A stretch of DNA of 64,000 bases from Pseudomonas protegens CHA0 (GTDB taxonomy: Bacteria > Pseudomonadota > Gammaproteobacteria > Pseudomonadales > Pseudomonadaceae), in contig NC_021237.1 of assembly GCF_000397205.1 (NCBI RefSeq), positions 2,853,001 through 2,917,000 of the forward strand, read 5' to 3'. The notes beneath the pieces are model-generated. The model made no database searches and was not told the DNA's origin. It was given only the letters and a program-made list of their open reading frames with translations. Position 1 is the stretch's first letter. The number at the start of each line of letters is the position of its first letter. The position numbers and the translations under genes are program-made. This document shows, one piece after another, positions 54,845-64,000 of this stretch.

Positions 54845-54922
54845 GGAAAAAATATTCCACGTAAAAAATTTATAGAATAAATATTGATTGGTGCCGGGAG
54901 ACGTTCTAGTCTGCATCCACCA
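54845..54922 (+). promoter_or_regulatory. iolC promoter with two RpiR-type operators
   Basis: GGAA-AAAATA-TTCC at 54845-54858 and a related AGAA-TAAATA-TTGA at 54884-54897 lie 39 bp apart, centre to centre, in AT-rich DNA. The second overlaps the -35 TTGATT (54894-54899), which is 17 bp from the -10 TAGTCT (54917-54922). The predicted start is about 57 bp before iolC. The layout fits repression by the divergent RpiR-type regulator. Confidence 0.7.
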
Positions 54923-54985
54923 AGTAGGCCTGCCGGGGCAGTGCGCGACGGCAGGCAGCGGCTGATAAAAATAACAGGAGCCAGC

Positions 54986-56926
54986 ATGGGCCAGACTCGT
55001 TTTGCCAGTGGGCGTCAATTGGATCTGATCTGCCTCGGACGCCTGGGCGTCGACCTCTACGCGCAGCAAGTGGGGGCCCGGCTGGAGGATGTCGCAAGCT
55101 TTGCCAAATACCTCGGCGGCTCGTCGGCGAACATTGCCTTTGGCACTGCGCGGCTGGGCCTCAAGTCGGCGATGCTGAGCCGGGTCGGTGACGACCACAT
55201 GGGGCGCTTCCTGCTGGAGTCGCTGGTGCGCGAAGGCTGCGACGTCAGCGCCGTCAAGGTCGACCCGCAGCGCCTCACCGCCCTGGTCCTGCTGGGCCTC
55301 AAGGACCGCGAAACCTTCCCCCTGGTGTTCTACCGCGAGAACTGCGCGGACATGGCGCTGTGCGCCGCCGACATCGACGAAGCCTTCATTGCCTCCAGCA
55401 AGGCCCTGCTGATCACCGGCACCCATTTCTCCACCGATGGCGTCTACCGGGCCAGCCTGCAGGCCCTGGACTACGCGCAAAAGCACGGGGTCAAGCGGGT
55501 CCTGGACATCGACTACCGGCCGGTGCTCTGGGGCCTGGCGGGCAAGGCCGACGGCCAGACCCGGTTCGTGGCCGACCCGCAGGTCAGCCAGCATGTGCAG
55601 GGCATCCTGCCGCGCTTCGACCTGATCGTCGGCACCGAAGAGGAATTCCTGATTGCCGGTGGCAGCGACGACCTGCTGACGGCCTTGCGCACCGTGCGCT
55701 CCCTGAGCGCCGCTACCCTGGTGGTCAAGCTTGGCCCGCAAGGGTGCACGGTGATCCACGGCGAGATTCCGGAGCGCCTGGAAGACGGGGCGATCTACCC
55801 CGGCGTGCGGGTGGAGGTGCTCAACGTGCTGGGCGCCGGCGATGCCTTCATGTCCGGCTTCCTCAGTGGCTGGCTGGAAGAGGCCAGTGATGAGCGCTGC
55901 TGCCAGTTGGCCAACGCCTGCGGCGGCCTGGTGGTGTCGCGCCACGCCTGCGCCCCGGCGATGCCGACCCGGGCCGAACTGGACTATCTGTTCAGCAGCC
56001 CGGTGCCCATCACCCGTCCCGACCAGGACCCGGTCCTGCAACGCCTGCATCAGGTCAGCGTGCCGCGCAAGGCCTGGAAGCCCCTGTTCGTCTTTGCCTT
56101 CGACCACCGTGGGCAACTGGTGGAGCTGGCCCAACAAGCCGGTCGCGAGCTCAAGGCCATCGGTCAGCTCAAGCAACTCTTCATAGAAGCGGTGCAGCGG
56201 GTCGAAGCCGACCTGCGGCGCCGGGGCATCGAGGCCGATGTCGGCCTGCTGGCCGACCAGCGCTTCGGCCAGGAGGCGCTGAACGCCGCCACCGGGCGCG
56301 GCTGGTGGGTGGCGCGCCCGGTGGAAGTGCAGGGCTCGCGGCCCCTGGCGTTCGAGCACGGGCGCTCGGTGGGCAGCAACCTGATCGCCTGGCCCCAGGA
56401 ACAGATCATCAAGTGCCTGGTGCAATTTCACCCGGACGACGACCCCCTGCTGCGCCTGGAACAGGAAGCGCAGATCCGTGGCCTGTACCAGGCGTCCCAG
56501 GTCAGCGGGCATGAACTGCTGCTGGAAATCATCCCGCCCAGGGACCTGCCCGGCGCTCATCCCGAGGTGCTCTACCGCAGCCTCAAGCGCCTGTACAACC
56601 TGGGCATCTACCCCGCGTGGTGGAAGATCGAGGCGCAGTCGGCCGAGGAATGGAAAAAGCTCGATGAGCTGATCCAGGAGCGCGACCCCTATTGCCGTGG
56701 CGTGGTGCTGCTGGGCCTGAATGCCTCGGCCGAAGCCCTAGCCGAGGGCTTCCGGCAAGCGGCTGACAGCCGCACCTGCCGGGGCTTTGCCGTGGGCCGC
56801 ACGATTTTCCAGGAGCCCAGCCGAGCCTGGCTGGCGGGGGAGATCGACGACGACACCCTGATCCGGCAAGTGCAGGACACCTTCGAACAACTGATCAACG
56901 CCTGGCGCAGCGCCCGCCCTGTGTAG
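54986..56926 (+). CDS. iolC: 5-dehydro-2-deoxygluconokinase fused to DUF2090 (IolC type)
   Basis: 646 aa starting MGQTRFASGRQLDLICLGRLGVDLYAQQ with AGGAG upstream. Residues 15-330 are a PfkB sugar kinase with GGSSANIAFGTARLGLKS and the anion-hole motif GAGDAFMSGFLSGWL. Residues about 345-646 are DUF2090, an aldolase-like domain which may act as the IolJ equivalent. The kinase phosphorylates 5-dehydro-2-deoxygluconate. The TAG stop is the GTAG of a REP element. Confidence 0.94.
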   Translation: MGQTRFASGRQLDLICLGRLGVDLYAQQVGARLEDVASFAKYLGGSSANIAFGTARLGLKSAMLSRVGDDHMGRFLLESLVREGCDVSAVKVDPQRLTALVLLGLKDRETFPLVFYRENCADMALCAADIDEAFIASSKALLITGTHFSTDGVYRASLQALDYAQKHGVKRVLDIDYRPVLWGLAGKADGQTRFVADPQVSQHVQGILPRFDLIVGTEEEFLIAGGSDDLLTALRTVRSLSAATLVVKLGPQGCTVIHGEIPERLEDGAIYPGVRVEVLNVLGAGDAFMSGFLSGWLEEASDERCCQLANACGGLVVSRHACAPAMPTRAELDYLFSSPVPITRPDQDPVLQRLHQVSVPRKAWKPLFVFAFDHRGQLVELAQQAGRELKAIGQLKQLFIEAVQRVEADLRRRGIEADVGLLADQRFGQEALNAATGRGWWVARPVEVQGSRPLAFEHGRSVGSNLIAWPQEQIIKCLVQFHPDDDPLLRLEQEAQIRGLYQASQVSGHELLLEIIPPRDLPGAHPEVLYRSLKRLYNLGIYPAWWKIEAQSAEEWKKLDELIQERDPYCRGVVLLGLNASAEALAEGFRQAADSRTCRGFAVGRTIFQEPSRAWLAGEIDDDTLIRQVQDTFEQLINAWRSARPV

Positions 56927-57004
56927 GAGCCGGCTTGCCGGCGAAGAGGGTCTTGAGCCTGGTGCCAGGCTCGCCGGCGCCTTCGCTGGCAAGCCAGCTC
57001 CTAC
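56923..57004. repeat. REP doublet inside the iol operon, overlapping the iolC stop
   Basis: GTAGGAGCCGGCTTGCCGG at 56923 to GGCAAGCCAGCTCCTAC at 57004. The TAG at 56924-56926 terminates iolC. It lies in the iolC-iolE gap. Confidence 0.88.
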
Positions 57005-57056
57005 CAGTGCGAGGCCGTTCTCCACGCTTTCATGAATAACAACAAAAGGTGCAGCC

Positions 57057-57965
57057 ATGCCCGCGATCCGAATTGGCATCAACCCGATTTCCTGGAGCAA
57101 CGACGACCTGCCGGCCCTGGGCGGTGAAACGCCCTTGAGCACCGCCCTCAGCGAAGGGCGCGAGATCGGTTACCAAGGCTTCGAACTCAACGGCAAGTTC
57201 CCCAAGGACGCCAAGGGCGTGGGCGATGTGTTGCGCCCTTATGACCTGGCGCTGGTCTCGGGCTGGTACTCCAGCCGCCTGGCCCGGCGTTCGGTGGCCG
57301 AGGAAATCGACGCCATTGCCAGCCACGTCGAACTGCTCAAACGCAACGGCGCCTCGGTGCTGGTCTACGGCGAAGTGGCCGACTCGATCCAGGGCTTGCC
57401 GGTGCGTCTGATCGAGCGCCCGCGCTGGCACAGTGCACAGGCCTGGCAGGATTACGCGGACAAACTCACGGAGCTGGCGCGTTTCACCCTGTCCCAGGGC
57501 GTGCGCCTGGCCTATCACCACCACATGGGCGCCTACGTCGAGTCCCCGGCGGACATCGACACGCTGATGCGCCTGACCGGCGAGGAAGTCGGCCTGCTTT
57601 TCGATTCGGGCCATTGCTACATGGGCGGCGGCGAACCCCTGGAGGTGCTGCGCCGGCATATCGGGAGGGTGTGCCATGTGCACTTCAAGGACGTGCGCAA
57701 GCCGGTGGTGCAACTGGCGCGCAACAACCTGTGGAGCTTCCCCGACTGCATCGTCAACGGCACCTTTACCGTGCCGGGCGATGGCGACATTGACTTCGCT
57801 CCCTTGCTCGATGTGCTGCTGGACGCTGGCTACCAGGGCTGGCTGGTAGTGGAGGCCGAGCAGGACCCGGCGGTGGCGCCGAGCTACGTCTATGCGAAAA
57901 AAGGTTACGACACCCTGCGGGCCCTGCTGGATGCCGCGCTGCAACGCAGGAGGGCTGCCCAATGA
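57057..57965 (+). CDS. iolE: Myo-inosose-2 dehydratase IolE
   Basis: 302 aa. AP endonuclease-2-like TIM barrel beginning IRIGINPISWSNDDLPALGGETPLSTALSEGREIGYQGFELNGKFP, with metal and substrate residues in VRLAYHHHMGAYVESPADID, LLFDSGHCYMGGG and VCHVHFKDVRKPV. It dehydrates 2-keto-myo-inositol. Overlaps iolB by 4 bp. Confidence 0.95.
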   Translation: MPAIRIGINPISWSNDDLPALGGETPLSTALSEGREIGYQGFELNGKFPKDAKGVGDVLRPYDLALVSGWYSSRLARRSVAEEIDAIASHVELLKRNGASVLVYGEVADSIQGLPVRLIERPRWHSAQAWQDYADKLTELARFTLSQGVRLAYHHHMGAYVESPADIDTLMRLTGEEVGLLFDSGHCYMGGGEPLEVLRRHIGRVCHVHFKDVRKPVVQLARNNLWSFPDCIVNGTFTVPGDGDIDFAPLLDVLLDAGYQGWLVVEAEQDPAVAPSYVYAKKGYDTLRALLDAALQRRRAAQ

Positions 57966-58768
57966 GCCTGCTGGTTAAAAGCGCTGCAAAGGGCCGGACC
58001 ATGGTCCAGCTGCAAGAGGGCGCCCTGGAATACGTGGGGTTCAGTGCCTACCGCCTGGGCCTGGGGGAAAGCCTGCCGGTCAGCGCCGGCGACAAGGAGC
58101 TGTGCCTGGTGCTGCTCAGCGGCCGCATCGATGTGCAGGGCGAAGCGTCCCAGGGCGCCTTCCAGTGGCCCAACCTGGGTGACCGGCAATCGGTGTTCGA
58201 AGACAAATCCCCCTTTGCAGCCTACCTGCCGCCGGGCAGTCGGGCCCGGGTCACCGCCTTGAGCGATGTGCAGATCGCTGTGTGTGCCGCCCCGGGGGCA
58301 GTCGATAACGACCTCGGCCCACGGCTGATCCGCCCGGAACAATGCAAGCGCAGCGTGCGCGGCAAGGGCGCCAATACTCGCTACGTCTGCGACATCCTGC
58401 CCGACAGCGAACCGGCCCATTCCCTGCTGGTAGTGGAGGTGCGCACGCCGTCCGGGCATTCCTCCAGCTACCCGCCGCACAAGCACGACACCGACGACCT
58501 GCCGCACCAGAGCTTTCTGGAAGAGACCTATTACCACCAGCTCAACCCGCCCCAGGGCTTTGTCTTCCAGCGGGTCTACACCGACGACCGCAGCCTGGAC
58601 GAGGCCATGGCGGTGGAGCACCACGACCTGGTGGTAGTGCCCAGGGGCTACCACCCGGTCAGCGTGCCCTATGGCTACGAGTCCTATTACCTGAACGTGA
58701 TGGCTGGGCCGAAGCGGGTCTGGCAGTTCCATAACGACCCCCGGCACAGCTGGCTGCTGGATCTGTGA
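57962..58768 (+). CDS. iolB: 5-deoxy-glucuronate isomerase IolB
   Basis: 268 aa of the KduI/IolB cupin family. HSSSYPPHKHDTDDLPHQSFLEETYYHQLNPPQGFVFQRVYTDDRSLDEAMAVEHHDLVVVPRGYHPV carries the metal-binding His and Glu residues. Converts 5-deoxy-glucuronate to 5-dehydro-2-deoxygluconate, the IolC substrate. Confidence 0.95.
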   Translation: MSLLVKSAAKGRTMVQLQEGALEYVGFSAYRLGLGESLPVSAGDKELCLVLLSGRIDVQGEASQGAFQWPNLGDRQSVFEDKSPFAAYLPPGSRARVTALSDVQIAVCAAPGAVDNDLGPRLIRPEQCKRSVRGKGANTRYVCDILPDSEPAHSLLVVEVRTPSGHSSSYPPHKHDTDDLPHQSFLEETYYHQLNPPQGFVFQRVYTDDRSLDEAMAVEHHDLVVVPRGYHPVSVPYGYESYYLNVMAGPKRVWQFHNDPRHSWLLDL

Positions 58769-58804
58769 ACGACGCACCTTTGCCGATTTTCGGGGAGTTG
58801 GAAC

Positions 58805-59626
58805 ATGACTCAGCCTTTGCGTTTTGCCTTGAACCGAATGGTCGCACCGCACCTGCCTCTGGCGGATTTTCTTGACCTGGCACTGGCCTTGAAGATCGAT
58901 GCAGTGGAGCTGCGCAATGACCTCAAGGGTGTGGAGATCGAGGATGGCACGCCCCCCGAGCAGGTCCGCGAGCTGTGTGAGCAGCGTGGCATCCGGCTGC
59001 TGTCGATCAATGCCCTGTACCCCTTCGACCTGTGGGATGAACAGCGCCGCCAGCAGTTGTTGCACCTGGCCGGTTATGCCCGCGCCTGCGGTGCCGAGGG
59101 CCTGGTGTTGTGCCCGCTGAACGACCCCGGCGACCGGCGCAGCGCGGGCCAGCGGGCCCAGGGGCTGGCGGCCGCCCTGACCCGGATCGCGGAGGTTCTT
59201 CGCCAGCATGGCCTGCGCGGTTTTGTCGAACCCCTGGGGTTTGCCGAGTGCGCCCTGCGTGACAAGCGCAGCGCCGTGGACGCGATCCGCGCCGTGGGCG
59301 CGCTGGATGTGCTGAGCCTGGTGCACGACACCTTCCACCACACACTGGCTGGCGAACCCCAGCTGTTCGCCGAGCTCACCGGGCTGGTGCATCTCTCCGG
59401 TGTCGAGGGGCCGCCACTGCCTCTGGCAGCGCTGCGGGACGGTCATCGGGTGCTGGTGGGCGCGGCGGACCGGCTGGGCAACACGACGCAGATCGCCGCG
59501 TTGCTGGCGGGCGGTTACCGCGGCTACCTGTCCTTCGAGCCCTTTGCCGCGAGCGTTCACGAGCGACCGGACCTGCAGCAGGCTCTGGAGCGCAGTATCC
59601 AGCACCTGCGCCAGGCCCTGGCCTGA
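58805..59626 (+). CDS. TIM-barrel sugar isomerase, IolI-like (2-keto-myo-inositol isomerase)
   Basis: 273 aa, close to the length of Bacillus IolI. Xylose-isomerase-type barrel: RFALNRMVAPHLPLADFLDLALALKIDAVELRNDL, GFVEPLGF.., LSLVHDTFHHTLAG, VHLSGVEGP and YRGYLSFEPFAASVH hold the expected Glu, Asp and His metal ligands. Its place between iolB and iolD supports an inosose isomerase role for other inositol isomers. GGAG upstream. Confidence 0.85.
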   Translation: MTQPLRFALNRMVAPHLPLADFLDLALALKIDAVELRNDLKGVEIEDGTPPEQVRELCEQRGIRLLSINALYPFDLWDEQRRQQLLHLAGYARACGAEGLVLCPLNDPGDRRSAGQRAQGLAAALTRIAEVLRQHGLRGFVEPLGFAECALRDKRSAVDAIRAVGALDVLSLVHDTFHHTLAGEPQLFAELTGLVHLSGVEGPPLPLAALRDGHRVLVGAADRLGNTTQIAALLAGGYRGYLSFEPFAASVHERPDLQQALERSIQHLRQALA

Positions 59627-59633
59627 CCCCCCT

Positions 59634-59660
59634 TGTAGGCGCCGGCAAGCCGGCTTCTGC
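59634..59660. repeat. Remnant REP arms
   Basis: GTAGGCGCCGGCAAGCCGGC and TTCTGC, a compact pair of shortened arms between the iolI-like gene and iolD. Confidence 0.6.
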
Positions 59661-59704
59661 ACAAAGAACAGTGAGAGTGCTGTATGGCCATTGAAGGAAC
59701 ACAG

Positions 59705-61642
59705 ATGAGCACGATTCGACTGACCATGGCCCAGGCCCTGGTGAAATTCCTCGATAACCAGTACGTCGAGGTGGACGGGCAGCAGAGCCGGTTCGTTGCC
59801 GGGGTCTTTACGATCTTCGGCCACGGCAATGTGCTGGGCATCGGCCAGGCGCTGCAGCAGGACCCGGGCCAATTGCGGGTGCACCAGGGCCGCAACGAGC
59901 AGGGCATGGCCCATGCCGCCATCGGGTTTGCCAAGCAGCACCTGCGGCGCAAGGTCTATGCCTGCACCGCTTCGGTGGGCCCCGGCGCGGCCAATATGCT
60001 GACCGCCGCGGCCACCGCCACGGCCAACCGCATTCCCTTGCTGCTGTTGCCCGGTGACGTGTTCGCCAGCCGCCAGCCGGACCCGGTGCTGCAACAGATC
60101 GAGCAGTTCCATGACCTGGGCATCAGCACCAACGATGCCTTCAAGGCGGTGAGCAAATACTGGGACCGGATCAACCGCCCGGAGCAGTTGATGAGCGCGG
60201 CGCTGCAGGCGATGCGAGTGCTGGCCGACCCGGCCCAAACCGGCGCGGTGACCCTGGCGCTGCCCCAGGATGTGCAGGCCGAGGCCTACGATTACCCGCT
60301 GAGCTTCTTCGCCCGACGGGTGCATCGCATCGACCGGCGGCCACCCACCGAAGCGATGCTGGCGGACGCCGTGGCGCTGCTGCGGGGCAAGCGCAAGCCG
60401 TTGCTGATCTGCGGTGGCGGGGTCAAGTACGCCGCGGCCAACCAGGCCTTGCAGGCCTTTGCCGAGCGCTTCGCGATACCGGTGGCCGAGACTCAGGCCG
60501 GCAAGAGCGCGCTGCTGTCCAGCCATCCATTGAACGTGGGCGGCATCGGTGAAACCGGCTGCCTGGCGGCCAACCTGCTGGCCCGGGAGGCCGACCTGAT
60601 CATTGGCGTCGGTACCCGCTACAGCGATTTCACCACCTCGTCCAAGTGGCTGTTCCAGCACCCCCAGGTGCAGTTTCTCAACCTCAATATCAACCCCGGC
60701 GATGCCGTGAAGCTCGATGGCGTGCAACTGCTGGCCGATGCCCGGGCCGGCTTGCAGGCACTGGGCGAGGCCCTGGCCGGCAGCGCCTACCGCGCCGGCT
60801 GGGGCACTCGGGTGGCCGAGGCCAGGGCGCAGCTGGATGCCGAGCTGGAGCGGGTCCACGGCGTGCACTATCAGGGCGAGGATTTTGTGCCGGAGGTCAA
60901 CGACGCGCTGGACCCGGCGGTGCTGCGCGAGTTCATCGAGCTGACCGGCTCCTGCCTGACCCAGAGCCAGGTGCTGGGGGTGCTCAACCAGACCCTGGCC
61001 GACGATGCGGTGATTGTCGCCGCTGCCGGCAGTTTGCCCGGGGACCTGCAACGCAGCTGGCGCAGCAAGGGGCTCAACACCTACCACGTGGAATATGGCT
61101 ATTCGTGCATGGGTTATGAAATTGCCGCGGCCCTGGGGGTCAAGCTCGCCGCCCCCGAGCGCGAGGTCTATGCCCTGGTGGGCGACGGCTCCTACCTGAT
61201 GCTGCATTCGGAGCTGCTGACCTCGATCCAGGAGCAACGCAAGATCAACGTGGTGCTGCTGGACAACATGGCCTTCGGCTGCATCAACAACCTGCAGCTG
61301 GGCCAGGGCCTGGACAGCTTCGCCACCGAGTTCCGCTACCGCAACCCAGACAGCGACCAGCTCGACGGCGGCCTGATCCCGGTGGACTACGCCATGAGCG
61401 CCGCGGCCTACGGCTGCAAGACCTACAAGGTGAGGAACCTGGAGCAGCTCCACGCCGCCCTGGCGGACGCCCGGCTGCAGCGGGTCTCGACCCTGATCGA
61501 TATCAAGGTGCTGCCCAAGACCATGCTCCACGGCTACCTGTCCTGGTGGCATGTGGCGGTGGCCGAGGTCAGCGGCAGTGAGAGGGTGGCCGCCGCGGCC
61601 GCCGCCATCGATCAGCAGTTGGCCAAGGCGCGCCAGTACTGA
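59705..61642 (+). CDS. iolD: 3D-(3,5/4)-trihydroxycyclohexane-1,2-dione hydrolase IolD
   Basis: 645 aa starting [25 protein letters not shown] with GAAGGAA upstream; a start 7 codons earlier is also open. Thiamine diphosphate enzyme: N-terminal [16 protein letters not shown] and the catalytic Glu region [13 protein letters not shown], central domain, and C-terminal ThDP motif [31 protein letters not shown]. Opens the inositol ring of the trione to give 5-deoxy-glucuronate. Confidence 0.95.
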   Translation: MSTIRLTMAQALVKFLDNQYVEVDGQQSRFVAGVFTIFGHGNVLGIGQALQQDPGQLRVHQGRNEQGMAHAAIGFAKQHLRRKVYACTASVGPGAANMLTAAATATANRIPLLLLPGDVFASRQPDPVLQQIEQFHDLGISTNDAFKAVSKYWDRINRPEQLMSAALQAMRVLADPAQTGAVTLALPQDVQAEAYDYPLSFFARRVHRIDRRPPTEAMLADAVALLRGKRKPLLICGGGVKYAAANQALQAFAERFAIPVAETQAGKSALLSSHPLNVGGIGETGCLAANLLAREADLIIGVGTRYSDFTTSSKWLFQHPQVQFLNLNINPGDAVKLDGVQLLADARAGLQALGEALAGSAYRAGWGTRVAEARAQLDAELERVHGVHYQGEDFVPEVNDALDPAVLREFIELTGSCLTQSQVLGVLNQTLADDAVIVAAAGSLPGDLQRSWRSKGLNTYHVEYGYSCMGYEIAAALGVKLAAPEREVYALVGDGSYLMLHSELLTSIQEQRKINVVLLDNMAFGCINNLQLGQGLDSFATEFRYRNPDSDQLDGGLIPVDYAMSAAAYGCKTYKVRNLEQLHAALADARLQRVSTLIDIKVLPKTMLHGYLSWWHVAVAEVSGSERVAAAAAAIDQQLAKARQY

Positions 61643-61676
61643 AGCTCCCTAACCGAACAACCACAGGAGTACACCC

Positions 61677-62687
61677 ATGTCTTTGCAGCTAGGCGTTATC
61701 GGCACTGGTGCCATAGGTCAGGATCACATTCGGCGTTGCAGCCAGACCCTGCAGGGCTGCCGGGTGGTGGCGGTGACCGACATCGACCCGCAGCAGGCGG
61801 CCCGGGTGCTGGCCGGGCTCACGCTTGAGGCCGAGGTCTACCCCGACGGCCATGCCCTGATCCAGGCGCCGGAGGTCCAGGCGCTGCTGGTGACGTCCTG
61901 GGGCCCGAGCCACGAAGAGTTCGTGCTGGCGGCCATCGCCGCCGGCAAGCCGGTGTTCTGCGAAAAGCCCCTGGCGGTGACTGCCGCCGGCTGCCGGCGC
62001 ATCGTCGAGGCCGAGATTGCCCACGGCCGGCGCCTGGTGCAGGTGGGGTTCATGCGCCCCTACGACGCCGGCTACCAGGCGCTCAAGGCGGTGCTGGACA
62101 GTGGGCGCATCGGTGAGCCGCTGATGCTGCACTGCGCCCACCGCAACCCGCGGGTGGGGGAGAACTACAAGACCGACATGGCCATCACCGACACCCTGAT
62201 CCACGAGCTGGATGTGCTGCGCTGGCTGCTGGCGGACGACTATGTGTCGGTGCAGGTGCTGTTCCCGCGCAAGACCGGCAAGGCCCACTCCCAACTGCGC
62301 GACCCGCAGATCGTGCTGCTGGAAACCGCCCGGGGCACGCGGATCGACGTGGAGATCTTCGTCAACTGCCAGTACGGCTACGACATCCAGTGCGAAGTGG
62401 TGGGCGAGAGCGGCATCGCCCGCCTGCCGGAGCCGCCCCAGGTCCAGCTGCGCAGCGCGGCCAGCCTGTCCAGCGCGATCCTGATGGACTGGAAGGAGCG
62501 CTTCATCGCCGCCTATGACGTCGAGCTGCAGGCCTTTGTCGATGGCGTGCGCGCTGGCCGGGTGGGTGGGCCCTCGGCCTGGGACGGCCTGGCCGCGGCG
62601 GTGGCGGCCGACGCCTGCATCGAGGCCCAGCAGAGCGGGGCGATCGTCCCCATCAGCCTGCCCCAGCGCCCGGCGCTCTACGCCTGA
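61677..62687 (+). CDS. iolG: Myo-inositol 2-dehydrogenase IolG
   Basis: 336 aa of the Gfo/Idh/MocA family. Rossmann motif [16 protein letters not shown], the family motif [13 protein letters not shown] near residue 95 with the catalytic Lys, and [14 protein letters not shown] near 174 with His and Asp. Oxidises myo-inositol to 2-keto-myo-inositol with NAD. Last gene of the iol operon; AGGAG upstream. Confidence 0.95.
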   Translation: MSLQLGVIGTGAIGQDHIRRCSQTLQGCRVVAVTDIDPQQAARVLAGLTLEAEVYPDGHALIQAPEVQALLVTSWGPSHEEFVLAAIAAGKPVFCEKPLAVTAAGCRRIVEAEIAHGRRLVQVGFMRPYDAGYQALKAVLDSGRIGEPLMLHCAHRNPRVGENYKTDMAITDTLIHELDVLRWLLADDYVSVQVLFPRKTGKAHSQLRDPQIVLLETARGTRIDVEIFVNCQYGYDIQCEVVGESGIARLPEPPQVQLRSAASLSSAILMDWKERFIAAYDVELQAFVDGVRAGRVGGPSAWDGLAAAVAADACIEAQQSGAIVPISLPQRPALYA

Positions 62688-62701
62688 ACCCCGGGATTTC
62701 T

Positions 62702-62783
62702 GTAGGCGCCGGCTTGCCAGCGAAGGTGTTTTCCAGGGCGCTGCAAGGCGTGCGGGCCCCTTCGCCGGCAAGCCGTCTCCTGC
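62702..62783. repeat. Degenerate REP doublet
   Basis: GTAGGCGCCGGCTTGCCAGCG to GGCAAGCCGTCTCCTGC after iolG. Both arms have diverged slightly from the consensus. Confidence 0.8.
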
Positions 62784-62839
62784 GGGAAGCGAGGGATCGG
62801 GCTGCTGGAAATGCAATTGCAGTAAAATTCTAAAATGAG

Positions 62840-62868
62840 TTGATATAGAAATTATTTTCCAATAAAGT
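62840..62868 (+). promoter_or_regulatory. Promoter of the inositol ABC importer with RpiR-type operator in the spacer
   Basis: -35 TTGATA (62840-62845) and -10 TAAAGT (62863-62868) are separated by 17 bp. The spacer contains AGAA-ATTATT-TTCC (62847-62860), one base from GGAA-N6-TTCC. A repressor bound there would block the promoter. The predicted leader to the binding protein gene is about 310 nt and holds no certain gene; an 81-codon ORF at 62901-63146 is open but unsupported. Confidence 0.7.
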
Positions 62869-63187
62869 CGTTTCCAGGTAGCCGACCCTACAAGGTTCCC
62901 ATGGCCTTCAAGCCCCGCTTGAGCCCTGGAGAACCCACCAACAAGAACAAACAGGTGCCGTCGATGAAAACCTTCCGCTCTGCTCTGCAATGGCTGTCCC
63001 GTACCCGGGGCGCCGCCTCCCGCGATCTGCCCGTCACTCCCTGGTCCTCTCGTTTATTGACCCTGCTCAGCGGCCTGTGTGTCGAACACCAGGGCGCGCT
63101 GCTGGGCTGCATGCCCGGGGCCCCGGTTCTGTATTCGCCGGCCTGAGCACGGCCACCCACCAACAAGCATGTGGAGAACGACTCTTA

Positions 63188-64000
63188 ATGAACATTCAGA
63201 ACCGAGTGGCGTGTCTTGCCCTGTCGCTGATGCTGTTCAGTGGCGCGGCGCTGGCCCAGGTGCGCATCGGCGTGAGCATGTCGCAGTTCGACGACACCTG
63301 GCTGACCTACCTGCGCGAGTCCATGGACCAGAAGGCCAGGTCCATGCCCGAAGGCGTGCAGTTGCAGTTCGAGGACGCCCGCAGTGACGTGGTCAAGCAA
63401 CTGAGCCAGGTGGAAAGCTTCATCAGCCAGAAGGTGGACGCCATCGTGGTCAACCCGGTGGATACCGCCGCCACTCGCAAGATCACCGAGGCGGCGGTCA
63501 AGGCCGGGATTCCCCTGGTCTACGTCAACCGTCGCCCGGACGACCTGAACCTGCCCAAGGGCGTGGTCACCGTGGCCTCCGACGACCTGGAGGCAGGCAA
63601 GATGCAGATGCAGTACCTGGCCGAGAAAATGGGCGGCAAGGGCAGCATCGTGATCCTTCTCGGCGACCTGGCGAACAACTCCACCACCAATCGCACCAAG
63701 GGGGTCAAGGAGGTGCTGGCCCGGTACCCCGGGATCAAGGTCGACCAGGAACAGACAGGCGTCTGGCTGCGGGACAAGGGCATGACCCTGGTCAACGACT
63801 GGCTGACCCAGGGCCGCGAGTTCAATGCGGTGGTGGCCAACAACGACGAGATGGCCATCGGTGCGGCCATGGCCCTGAACCAGGCCGGGGTGGCCAAGGG
63901 CAGCGTGCTGATCGCCGGGGTCGACGGCACCCCCGACGGGCTGCGCGCGGTGCAGCGCGGCGAGCTGGCGGTGTCGGTGTTCCAGGACGCCAAGGGCCAG
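63188..64000 (+). CDS. Periplasmic myo-inositol-binding protein of an ABC importer, 3'-truncated
   Basis: The first 271 residues are in the window. A signal peptide MNIQNRVACLALSLMLFSGAALA is followed by a type I periplasmic sugar-binding domain (VRIGVSMSQFDDTWLTYLRESM; VDAIVVNPVDTAATRKITEAAVKAGIPLVYVNRRP; VVANNDEMAIGAAMALNQAG; VLIAGVDGTPDGLRAV), as in inositol/ribose binders such as IbpA. Its position after iolG and the shared operator type point to inositol. ATPase and permease genes are expected beyond the window end. Confidence 0.88.
   Translation, partial: MNIQNRVACLALSLMLFSGAALAQVRIGVSMSQFDDTWLTYLRESMDQKARSMPEGVQLQFEDARSDVVKQLSQVESFISQKVDAIVVNPVDTAATRKITEAAVKAGIPLVYVNRRPDDLNLPKGVVTVASDDLEAGKMQMQYLAEKMGGKGSIVILLGDLANNSTTNRTKGVKEVLARYPGIKVDQEQTGVWLRDKGMTLVNDWLTQGREFNAVVANNDEMAIGAAMALNQAGVAKGSVLIAGVDGTPDGLRAVQRGELAVSVFQDAKGQ

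Noticed and set aside
57905..61552. A 1215-codon open frame on the minus strand
   Set aside because: It lies opposite the well-supported iolE, iolB, iolI-like and iolD genes. Its His/Gln/Gly-rich translation is typical of antisense frames in GC-rich DNA.
62901..63146. 81-codon ORF as a coding gene
   Set aside because: Weak ribosome site, no recognisable domain, and an overlapping open frame on the other strand; kept only as a leader observation.

Overview
The window reads as a chromosomal segment of a GC-rich fluorescent pseudomonad. The evidence is an hcnABC hydrogen cyanide operon with a Gac/Rsm-type leader, many Pseudomonas-style REP elements that begin GTAGGAG, pyrimidine and myo-inositol catabolic clusters in typical pseudomonad form, and DUF1652-like and RpiR-type genes. 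Pseudomonas protegens or P. chlororaphis-like strains are the best guess. This rests on recognised families, not on a search. No rRNA, tRNA, CRISPR array, prophage or intact insertion sequence was seen. Both ends cut through genes.

Region 1-7 kb: the 3' part of an SLC13-type anion transporter; a DapF-like epimerase that has lost one catalytic cysteine; a divergent DHA2/EmrB-type exporter with its EmrA-type adaptor; a tandem REP array; copper genes copCD; and a YjaB-like acetyltransferase. Region 7-16 kb is a reductive pyrimidine catabolism locus: a RutR-like TetR regulator, preA, preT, dihydropyrimidinase, an NCS1 permease and the N-carbamoyl-beta-alanine amidohydrolase. Region 16-22 kb holds a lipoprotein and an unusual four-gene transport cluster: an SsuA-like binding protein, one polypeptide fusing a ProV-like ATPase to a ProW-like permease, a ProX-like binding protein and MsrA.

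Region 22-24 kb is the accessory part: a 0.67 kb imperfect inverted repeat with a REP in its loop, then an AT-rich patch with a VOC gene between two IS5-type transposase remnants. Region 24-30 kb is an RND efflux operon (permease, adaptor, NodT-type outer membrane lipoprotein). Then come two tandem paralogous lipoproteins, a DUF1016/YhcG nuclease-like gene and a YkvA-type gene. Region 32.6-37.3 kb is a sulfide/sulfane sulfur detoxification module (TauE-like exporter, sulfide:quinone oxidoreductase, persulfide dioxygenase-like MBL protein) facing a FisR-type sigma-54 activator. The activator carries a three-cysteine sensor motif, and there are four helically phased TGGCAG repeats in the shared intergenic region.

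Region 37-45 kb mixes signalling and envelope genes: a PAS-LuxR regulator, CsbD-like, DUF1652-like, TRIC-type, a two-component pair, small exported or membrane proteins, and a 24-codon membrane peptide. Region 45.5-48.7 kb is hcnABC with an Anr box, a matching -10 and an RsmA/RsmE site over the Shine-Dalgarno. Region 48.8-53.7 kb has a GST, a Bcr/CflA exporter divergent from a MocR-type regulator, a DHH phosphoesterase and a small DUF7660-like gene. Region 53.7-64 kb is the myo-inositol regulon: an RpiR-type regulator, iolC-DUF2090, iolE, iolB, an iolI-like isomerase, iolD, iolG, and the start of an inositol ABC importer. RGAA-N6-TT sites sit at both promoters.
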